64,000 bases of DNA from Opisthorchis felineus (Eukaryota > Platyhelminthes > Trematoda > Opisthorchiida > Opisthorchiidae), in contig SJOL01008373.1 in assembly GCA_004794785.1 (NCBI GenBank), positions 56,056 to 120,055 on the forward strand, in the 5' to 3' direction. Both the position numbers and the translations under genes were made by a program. The notes under the pieces were generated by a model that ran no database searches, was not told the origin of the DNA, and saw only the letters and a list, made by a program, of their open reading frames with translations. Positions 61,564-64,000 of this stretch are shown here, one piece after another (within the stretch, counting starts at the first letter, position 1; every line of letters starts with the position of its first letter).

Positions 61564-63429
61564 CGGGAGTGGGCTGTTAAAGAATTGTCAGCACCTTTGT
61601 AATTAATGTAATGTTGAAAAGAAGCTACCGTTGTTAACGGAATTCCACGCAGCGCGTGCGTACGGAAGGTTGGAAAGGAAGATATCTATCAGTTATGTAA
61701 CTGAGTCAACAGTTTCAGTGTAAACGACAATTCAGCAGATGCAAACTTGGATTCAAATGACATGCAGAGATACTCTTTGAGTCTAGATTTTCGGTCTACT
61801 TCTCAGGCGCAAATGTCGCTATGCTTTCAGTTTCGCGGCCCAAGACTATCTCTTGTCAATATCATTGAACATTGAACAGAACAAAAGTAGGGTGGCAACG
61901 TAAGATCATAATATGAATTAGGAAGTTGTAGAACTTGAATCCTTTCTATTCGCTGGCGTAGTTATTCATTAGTGAATTCATATAACGAAATCACTCAACA
62001 CTGTCACGTGGAATATTAGTTACCTCAACTGCACTGAACAGACGATTCATCTCACCAATGCGTCGTTTAAGACATTTGGGCTGATGGGAGAAGAAAGGAT
62101 GAATAAAATCCGGAAAAGCATGATAGATGCTGATCTTTTAAATGGGAAGATAACCATAGGTATGGTTTTAGTGCTAACTTTTTAGCGGATCATCAGCATG
62201 TTTAAGCGTCAGACAAACCAACAGAAGTAACAAACCAGCACTGTATAGCCGCCGCACTGTGCCGCGACTCCCAGTGAGACTTTGCATTCGAACATCTAAA
62301 GGCTGCCTATAATGGATGTAAGTAACAACTTCCGTCATTCAGTCACCTCCACGACATATCCGCCAACCACCAAAGGAGTTTGTTCTTCGCTCTGCAATCA
62401 AATGCTTGTGATCCGTACAGCTGCTGTGTCATTTTAGAAACGCCTGTGTAATTTACTGGACCCTTTAGTTTTCTCAGCCATCTCATATCACTGTTTTTTT
62501 GGAAATTCGACGGAGAATATATTTCAGGGCGGGTGCCTGTAAGTCGCAATGAAGCGGGAAGAAAGTCACTGCTGAATGGTGTGAATGAAAGGCGTAACTC
62601 AGTTGTACCACGCAAAAGTTGTCTAGAATTTTGATGAGACATCTTCATTCGTGTGTTTAGTTCCCACCGAATAAGGCAGTTGAACACATTCGTTTTATCT
62701 GTATTTTTTGTAGCTGCAATTAAGAGTCCTGAGCAGAGTCAGAACTGTGTTTTGACGCAGACTAGGTTGTGAAAGATTTCTCCTAACGCTCTCTTAAATA
62801 CCCATTTGCCTGGAAAAATTCATTACTTGCCGCTACTGCACTTAGTGGGTAGACGATGAATCACGTCGATTGTCAGCATTTTCGCAAGGCCTTACAAGGT
62901 ACACGAAAAAGTCAGCCGGTTATCTATATTGCTACGGTTAAGTGGAAGGCCTCTACCTTTTATCGTCCTAACTTGTTTCTTAAGTAGGATAATTTGGGAT
63001 AATTTGCTTGATGCAGTGGTCTTCCATGCTGTCGTTAAATGTGAATAAAATGAGTAGAAATGCCCTCGTCAGATGCGTATATGACATATCTAGGCCACTT
63101 GGAATATCCGAAACATCCGACTGATGGTTTCGGTAAGACTGAGACATACGCCTTCGCGGGCAATCATCGTTTTACTTCGATCAAGTTGGTGCATCAGCAG
63201 AAACGTAGTTCACATAAAAACCATGTTAGTTTCATAGCAGTTAATTAGAACTGTCTGCAACTAAACGTAGGCTCCTCAAGTTTAAGGTCAACGAAAGAGT
63301 CTTTGGAAGAAATGGCACATTTGCTGAAGGTTAGTAATGCGGTTTCATGGCAAACATGAATCTAGGAACGAAATCGTGCAAAACAATCCATTGTTATCAT
63401 CATCAAATGTAAAAACTGCTTCAGTGCTA
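61564..63429. other. No gene recognised
   Basis: The minus frame 62687-62343 (114 aa) is open but has no known domain. It shares only a short TRPEIY-type string with a minus frame at 33.9 kb. Confidence 0.45.
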
Positions 63430-64000
63430 CACTTTGGTTCTAGCTGCCACAGCCTCGTTCCCCAGTGATTTGGGGAGGTGGGCTAGATAGCTACGTACTG
63501 GAAGCAATAGTGGATATAAGTGGTGCGTAAACACGGGGGTGTCAGTGGGCCCTTCATTGAGGAAATCGAGGGAGGTGCTATGGATTGAAGGCAACGGCTT
63601 GGATGCATGAACATCATTAAGCACATTAGTGGGCATTGTGTAACAATGTCTATAACCATTGATATGTCCTGTCTCCGGGTCCCTATCTAGGGAGACGGTG
63701 ATGACCAGCGCAGCTGAGTTTGCTGATACTGGCTTTCATACTTTGTTGCCAAGTTATTGTCTGACCTCCCCTGGCCTTTCGCGAAAAGAGCCTTGTGGAA
63801 GTCCGTCGGCAGGCATACGGAACATTTGACCAAGTCTGCGCAACCTGTGCAGTGTGATCAGTTCATTTGCCATGGGCGAGTTATTTCTTCCAAAAACCAT
63901 TCAACGTACTTCAGCATTACTAATCCGGTGTTCCTACCAGACTCGGGCAATGCTCCGAAGACATCGATAGTCAAACACTGAAAGCTTTTGGCGTACTCAG
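63430..64000 (-). mobile_element. RTE C-terminal relic at the right edge
   Basis: The minus strand from 64000 reads SVFDYRCLRSIARVW, RISNAEVR, VFGRNNSPMANELITLHRL and GNKV in slightly broken frames, the same RTE C-terminus as at 490-55. The nucleotide sequence of 63600-63990 aligns along its length with 1-400 in the same orientation. The body of the element would continue beyond 64000. Confidence 0.75.

Overview
The window looks like a piece of a trematode (fluke) nuclear genome. Supporting points are intron-bearing animal genes with very short introns (31, 32, 36 and 49 nt), RTE-type non-LTR retrotransposon relics of the kind abundant in flukes, CR1-like, BEL/Pao and Ty3/gypsy elements, and several dispersed repeats carrying hammerhead-ribozyme cores. 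Base composition looks moderate (mid-40s % GC by eye), which fits a non-schistosome fluke better than Schistosoma. The species is not determined. Nothing bacterial, plasmid-like or CRISPR-like was seen.

Layout. 1-1900: RTE relic (minus), lying in an intron of a minus-strand CDK20 (cell-cycle-related kinase) gene whose first three exons are at 2785-2341. 4.3-16.2 kb: CR1-like non-LTR elements on the minus strand, namely a 5'-truncated copy (4321-5375) and a long composite copy (about 5405-16170). The ORF1 of the composite copy is split by a Ty3/gypsy LTR element (11562-13966, 308-bp LTRs, 4-bp target duplication CGGG, internal assembly gap 12542-13139). 17.7-18.6 kb: unidentified acidic/RGG-rich minus-strand coding-like stretch with an in-frame stop. 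18.6-20.2 kb: decayed BEL/Pao pol, abutted by a CR1 3' fragment.

23.0-39.4 kb: a plus-strand golgin-160 (GOLGA3-like) gene. Its 5' exons (22999-26469) and 3' exons (36487-39353) join in consistent phases. One or more middle exons were not found. The large intron holds several RTE fragments and a hammerhead relic.

39-64 kb: mostly non-coding sequence with dispersed repeats. These include an RTE RT relic (42.2-43.8 kb) interrupted by a tRNA-like SINE with a hammerhead core, more hammerhead-bearing repeats (52.3, 52.7, 53.5, 61.5 kb), and a third repeat family with a hammerhead-like core and inverted ends (44.7, 45.4, 58.0 kb). There is also one possible orphan exon (46.06 kb), a 41-bp tandem repeat, and another RTE C-terminal relic at the right edge.

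The best candidate for something unusual is the set of three hammerhead or hammerhead-like repeat families in one 64-kb window, one of them nested inside an RTE copy. All identifications come from reading the sequence and from family knowledge; no database search was possible.
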